Source: Oleiagrimonas sp964608595 (GTDB lineage: Bacteria; Pseudomonadota; Gammaproteobacteria; Xanthomonadales; Rhodanobacteraceae). From it: 9,918 nucleotides of DNA. This document shows positions 6,056-9,918 of the stretch, in pieces. Numbering within the stretch: position 1 is the stretch's first letter; every line of letters begins with the position of its first letter. The translations under genes were made by a program, and so were the position numbers. Below the pieces are notes generated by a model, which saw only the letters and a program-made list of their open reading frames with translations, ran no database searches and had not been told where the DNA came from. The stretch lies in NCBI GenBank assembly GCA_964608595.1, contig CAZSOU010000096.1:1-9918 (forward strand), read 5' to 3'.

Positions 6056-6517
6056 TCAATGCCCGGCGCTTTTAGCTGGTGCGATCGCCGTTACCGTGCT
6101 GTTCATGCCAGCTGGGTGGAGGGTAAAGTTCACCCTTTCGCCGACCTTGAGGCCTTTCAGCAAACTTGGCGGATCGGCCTTGAAGGTCATGGTCATCGCT
6201 GGCCAGTGGATGGATGGGATGGCCTGGTGCTTGATCGTGACCGTGCGCTTGGCTGTATCAATCGCCTCGATCACGCCCGTCGCCTGCGCGGTCTGGTTGG
6301 CACATGGCATGTTCTTGCCCATCTTCATGCCTTGCATACCTTTGTGCATGTGCATGCAGTTCATCCTCATCTTCATGTGGGAGCCCTCCTGGGGCACCGG
6401 CATGTCTTGCTTGCCTTGGTGCATCGGCATGTCCTGGCTACCCGAAGTGGCCTGCGCAAAGGCAGGTGCCGCGGTCGCCATCAAGATAGCGCTCAACAGG
6501 ATCGTATGTGTTTTCAT
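6056..6517 (-). CDS. cusF: CusF-type periplasmic Cu(I)/Ag(I) metallochaperone
   Basis: A 153-residue exported protein. Residues 1-21 are a Sec signal peptide ending APAFA. Residues 77-147 are the CusF beta-barrel: GVIEAIDTAKRTVTIKH, then IHWPAMTMTF. The four metal ligands known from E. coli CusF (His, Trp, Met, Met) are all present as H97, W105, M108 and M110 with the same His-to-Trp spacing of eight. CusF hands Cu(I)/Ag(I) to CusB for export. Unusually, a Met/His-rich segment of about 45 residues (29-72; KMRMNCMHMHKGMQGMKMG, with C54 and C72) precedes the fold and should add metal sites. The ATG overlaps the cusA stop (ATGA), with GAGGA upstream. Gene order differs from E. coli cusCFBA, where cusF precedes cusB. 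Confidence 0.93.
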   Translation of the reverse strand: MKTHTILLSAILMATAAPAFAQATSGSQDMPMHQGKQDMPVPQEGSHMKMRMNCMHMHKGMQGMKMGKNMPCANQTAQATGVIEAIDTAKRTVTIKHQAIPSIHWPAMTMTFKADPPSLLKGLKVGERVNFTLHPAGMNSTVTAIAPAKSAGH

Positions 6518-9500
6518 GATTTGTTTTCCTCGGTTTGAATGGGATGTTGCTCGTTGCGTTTGCGTAACCGCCGGCGTTCGAGCAACCGGAACGCCGCCGG
6601 AATCACCAGCATGGACAGGATCGGTGAGGTGACCATGCCCCCGACCATGGGGGCGGTAATGCTGCGCGCCAGTAGCGAACCGGTGCCGCCGATGAGCATG
6701 ATCGGCAGCAGACCGGCCAGGATCACGACCACGGTCATGGCAATCGGGCGCACGCGTAGCAGCGCGCCTTCGTGAACGGCATCATCCAGTGCGGCGCCCG
6801 TCAGTTGGCCGGCCTCGATCCGGCGCTGCCAGGCTTGCCGAAGGTACAGCACCAGCACCACGCCGAATTCACAAGTAATGCCGGCCAGGCCGATGAATCC
6901 GACCACGGTCGCGACCGACACGGCGTATCCCAGCAGCCACACGAGCCACAGGCCACCAACCAACCCCAATGGAACGGTCGCGAGGATGATCAACGCCTGA
7001 GCGGCGTCACGGAAGATCAGGTAGACCAGCAGGAACACGATAATGATCGTCGCGGGCACCACCAGGTTCATGCGCGCCTTGGCGCGCTGCAAAGCCTGGA
7101 ACTGCCCAGCCCACGTCAGGGTATAGCCTGCGGGCAACGTGACTTGTTGCCCCACGGCGCGCTGGAGCTTGGCCACCATGCCGCCCAAGTCGTTGCTGGA
7201 GGTGTCGACAAAAACGAACGACGTCGGTACACCGGCCTCGCTCTTCAGCATCGGCGGCCCGTTGGTCACACGAACGTCTGCGACCTGGCCCAGCGTGAGC
7301 TGCGCACCGCCGGGCGCCACGATTGGCAGGTCGCGCAATGCGGCCACTGAATCGCGTGCCGTACGCGGGTAGCGCAAGACGATCGGGAACCGTTGCAGCC
7401 CCTGGATGGTGCGACCGATCGGCGCGCCGCCAACTACGGTGGCAATCAACGCCTGGATGTCGTGCTGGGTAAGGTCGTAACGGGCGGCGATGTCCGGGTG
7501 AACCTTGATACGCACGTAGCGCCCGCCGTTGCTGCGTTGGGCCACCGCCGAGGTGACACCCGCCACGCCCTGTGCGACATGCGCAATATGCACAGCCAGC
7601 CGTTGCAACTCGCCGACATCGGGTCCCATAACCTTGATGCCGATCGGTGACTTGATCCCCGTCACCAGCATTTCCGTGCGCGTGCGAATCGGGTACACGA
7701 ACAAGTTGACGAGTCCCGGTACCTGCACCGCATGATTCAGTTGTTCGCGAATTTTGGCCATGGTCATGCCCGGCGGCCACTCGCTTTTCGGCTTGAAGGT
7801 AATAGTGCTGTCGAACATGTTGAGCGGCGCGTTGTCCGTCGCCGTTTGTGCACGACCGGTCACGCCGAACACGTGCGCGACTTCGGGCACGGTTTTCAGC
7901 ATGCGATCGGTCTGCTGTACCAATTGCGCCGCCTTGCCAGCGGAAATTCCCGGCAATGCCGTCGGCATGTACAGCAGCGTGCCCTCATTGAGCGGCGGCA
8001 TGAACTGGGTGCCGAGCCGTGACAGTGGCAGCAGCGCTGTTGCAAGCACAAGAATGGCAACAGCTACGACGGTCCACGGCATACGCATCGCCCAAGCGAG
8101 CATCGGCTGGTAGATCGCGCGCACCAACCGGTTGACCGGGTTGGCCTGCTCGCGCCGGATGCGCCCGCGCACCAGATAACCCATCAACACGGGCACCAAC
8201 GTGACTGACAGCCCGGCCGCAGCGGCCACCGAGTAGGTTTTGGTGTAGGCCAGCGGATTGAACAGCTTGCCTTCTTCGCCGCCCAGGGCGAACACGGGCA
8301 CGAACGACAAGGCGATCACAAGCAGACTGAAGAAGCACGCTGGGCCGACCTCGATCACGGCGTCGGACACCAGTTTCCAGCGTTCCGCGCCTTTCGGCTC
8401 GCGCTGATCGGGGTGTGCATCTCGCCAAACCTCAAGATGCTTGTGCGTGTTCTCGATCATCACTACCGCGGCATCCACCATTTCGCCGATGGCGATGGCA
8501 ATACCGGCCAGCGACATGATGTTGGCCGACACCCCTTGCGCATCCATCACGATGAATGCGGTCAGCACGCCCAGCGGCAGCGTGATGATCGCGACCAGCG
8601 ATGATCGCAAGTGGAACAGGAACAGCAGGCACACTAGCGCCACGATGATGAATTCTTCGATGAGTTTCTCGCCGATGTTGGTCACCGAGCGGTGGATCAG
8701 TTTGGACCGGTCGTACGTGGGCACAATTTTGACGCCCGGCGGCAGGCTCTTCTTGAGTTCAGCGAGGCGCGCCTTGACCGCCTTGATCGTCTTCAGCGCA
8801 TTCTTGCCGTGGCGCATGATGACGATGCCGCCCACCACCTGGCCTTGGCCGTCCAGCTCGGCGATGCCGCGACGCGCCGTTGGGGCACGGCGGATCTTCG
8901 CTACCTCGCGCAGCAACACCGGCGTGCCGTTCTTGCTGGTTGCGACAGGAATCCGAGCAAAATCCCCGCGGGTTTGGAGATAACCCACGCTCGTGACCAT
9001 CATCTCGGCTTCGCCTTGCTCGATCACTGACCCGCCGGCCGCGCCATTGGCGGCTTTGATCGCGGCCTCCACCTGCGGCACCATCAATCCGCGCGAGGCC
9101 AATGCCTCGGGGTCGAGCACGATTTGCCAGGCGTTTTGCATGCCGCCCATCGTTGCCACCTCGGCGACGTTGGGGACGGTCTTGAGGCGATAGCGCAGGA
9201 ACCAGTTCTGGATGGCGGTCAACTGGCCCAAGTCGTATTGGCCGCTGGTATCGACCAGCGCGTACTTGTAGATCCAGCCCGCACCGGTGGCATCGGGTCC
9301 CAGCACCGGATTGGCGTCCGGCGGCAACTTGGCGCGGGCCTGGCTGAGGTACGTCAGTACGCGTGAGCGTGCCCAGTACAAATCGGTGCCCTCATCGAAG
9401 ATGACATACACGAACGACGTGCCGAAGAGGGAGTCGCCGCGTACGGCCGTGGCGCCGGGTACCGCCAACATCGTAGTGGTCAACGGATACGTCACCTGGT

Positions 9501-9687
9501 CCTGAACCACCTGCGGAGGCTGCCCCGGCCAGGACGTTTTGATGATCACTTCGGTCGGCGATAAGTCGGGGATGGCATCGAGCGGGATGCGCAGCATCGA
9601 GATCGTGCCGACGATAGCCAGCGCCAGCGCCGCCAGCAGGACCATGCCGCGATTGGCGATCGACCAACGGATCAGCCTGGCGATCAT
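6514..9687 (-). CDS. cusA: CusA heavy-metal RND efflux pump
   Basis: A 1057-residue inner-membrane RND transporter of the HME (heavy metal efflux) class, full length for the family. It has an N-terminal membrane helix (about 12-32), the periplasmic pore domain, central membrane helices from about 340, a second pore domain and a C-terminal helix bundle. The proton-relay motif GEMVDAAVVMIEN puts Asp at 405. The three Met residues that bind Cu(I)/Ag(I) in E. coli CusA are present as M574 (LLYMPTALPG), M624 (PLNMFDSTI) and M673 (TEMLVTGIKSP), which points to monovalent copper/silver rather than Co/Zn/Cd. It works with CusB and an outer-membrane channel in a proton-driven tripartite pump. The start ATG has GGAGG about 7 bases upstream and overlaps the cusB stop (ATGA). 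The last residues are basic and cytoplasmic. Confidence 0.97.
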   Translation of the reverse strand: MIARLIRWSIANRGMVLLAALALAIVGTISMLRIPLDAIPDLSPTEVIIKTSWPGQPPQVVQDQVTYPLTTTMLAVPGATAVRGDSLFGTSFVYVIFDEGTDLYWARSRVLTYLSQARAKLPPDANPVLGPDATGAGWIYKYALVDTSGQYDLGQLTAIQNWFLRYRLKTVPNVAEVATMGGMQNAWQIVLDPEALASRGLMVPQVEAAIKAANGAAGGSVIEQGEAEMMVTSVGYLQTRGDFARIPVATSKNGTPVLLREVAKIRRAPTARRGIAELDGQGQVVGGIVIMRHGKNALKTIKAVKARLAELKKSLPPGVKIVPTYDRSKLIHRSVTNIGEKLIEEFIIVALVCLLFLFHLRSSLVAIITLPLGVLTAFIVMDAQGVSANIMSLAGIAIAIGEMVDAAVVMIENTHKHLEVWRDAHPDQREPKGAERWKLVSDAVIEVGPACFFSLLVIALSFVPVFALGGEEGKLFNPLAYTKTYSVAAAAGLSVTLVPVLMGYLVRGRIRREQANPVNRLVRAIYQPMLAWAMRMPWTVVAVAILVLATALLPLSRLGTQFMPPLNEGTLLYMPTALPGISAGKAAQLVQQTDRMLKTVPEVAHVFGVTGRAQTATDNAPLNMFDSTITFKPKSEWPPGMTMAKIREQLNHAVQVPGLVNLFVYPIRTRTEMLVTGIKSPIGIKVMGPDVGELQRLAVHIAHVAQGVAGVTSAVAQRSNGGRYVRIKVHPDIAARYDLTQHDIQALIATVVGGAPIGRTIQGLQRFPIVLRYPRTARDSVAALRDLPIVAPGGAQLTLGQVADVRVTNGPPMLKSEAGVPTSFVFVDTSSNDLGGMVAKLQRAVGQQVTLPAGYTLTWAGQFQALQRAKARMNLVVPATIIIVFLLVYLIFRDAAQALIILATVPLGLVGGLWLVWLLGYAVSVATVVGFIGLAGITCEFGVVLVLYLRQAWQRRIEAGQLTGAALDDAVHEGALLRVRPIAMTVVVILAGLLPIMLIGGTGSLLARSITAPMVGGMVTSPILSMLVIPAAFRLLERRRLRKRNEQHPIQTEENKS

Positions 9688-9918
9688 GGCTGGCCTCCGT
9701 CACCCACCGAACTTGATGTTGCTGGCATGGGCATGTCCATCGACATGCTGGGCATCGCCTTCGACGCGGGTTCTTTCGGGACGGCATTCGCGGGGGTGGA
9801 CGTGCCGGCAGCTGGTTCGCCCGCTGTGGACGCTGCCGCCGCAGGCATGTTCATGCCGGGCATGGCATTGGATTTTGCACTGCTCGACGCAGCTGTGGGC
9901 GTCTGCGTATGACCCGCC
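9684..9918 (-). CDS. cusB: CusB-type membrane fusion protein, C-terminal end only
   Basis: An open minus-strand frame enters from the right edge and ends with TGA overlapping the cusA ATG (ATGA). The 77 visible residues are a low-complexity Ala/Pro/Ser/Thr tail with two Met clusters, AMPGMNMP and AMPSMSMDMPMP, ending VGDGGQP. Position and coupling to cusA indicate the periplasmic adaptor CusB, whose folded domains lie outside the window. A Met-rich tail on the adaptor would add Cu(I)/Ag(I) capture sites near the pump. Since no adaptor domain is in view, the identity rests on context; another exported Met-rich protein is possible. Confidence 0.75.
   Translation of the reverse strand, partial: AGHTQTPTAASSSAKSNAMPGMNMPAAAASTAGEPAAGTSTPANAVPKEPASKAMPSMSMDMPMPATSSSVGDGGQP

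Noticed and set aside
5925..6059. 45-codon upstream extension of the copL-like frame
   Set aside because: It is Arg-rich, overlaps the cusF end and would bury the signal peptide inside the protein.
9727..9912. 61-codon plus-strand open frame with Met-rich, hydrophobic translation
   Set aside because: It is the complement of the Met-rich tail of the presumed cusB, where CAT/ATG symmetry produces Met on both strands.

Overview
The window is part of a chromosomal or mobile copper/silver-resistance locus from a high-GC Gram-negative bacterium. A complete RND pump, an outer-membrane CopB barrel and a Tat-exported CopA show two membranes. The CopL-like leader directly before copA-copB points to Gammaproteobacteria of the Xanthomonadales type (Xanthomonas/Rhodanobacter/Dyella relatives). 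That taxonomic guess rests on gene order and protein flavour only, with no marker gene in view.

All supported genes lie on the minus strand, so the transcript runs right to left: the end of cusB (leaving the window at the right edge), cusA, cusF, copL-like, copA, copB, a membrane-anchored cytochrome c, then a DMT/EamA transporter with a histidine-rich tail. Three junctions (cusB/cusA, cusA/cusF, copA/copB) are 4-base ATGA overlaps, and the cytochrome starts 11 bases after the copB stop. The cusB-cusA-cusF block and the copA-copB-cytochrome block are therefore each translationally coupled. The copL-like gene sits alone between them, with 131 bases before it and 117 bases after it; both gaps hold strong dyad symmetries. 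A 270-base gap with a terminator-like hairpin separates the cytochrome from the transporter. The leftmost 277 bases have no gene but hold a series of TGACC motifs about 22 bases apart next to an AT-rich stretch, resembling a transposon end or an iteron set.

Functionally, CusB-CusA would export Cu(I)/Ag(I) from periplasm or cytoplasm through an outer-membrane channel not seen here, with CusF as the periplasmic metallochaperone. CopA would oxidise Cu(I) in the periplasm and CopB would bind or move copper at the outer membrane. The cytochrome c may exchange electrons with this system, and the DMT protein may move a metal-related solute. Almost every exported product carries an added Met- or His-rich segment (CusB tail, CusF N-terminus, CopL, CopA, CopB, cytochrome tail, transporter tail). 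No sensor, regulator or CusC channel gene is in the window; the operon promoter probably lies beyond the right edge.
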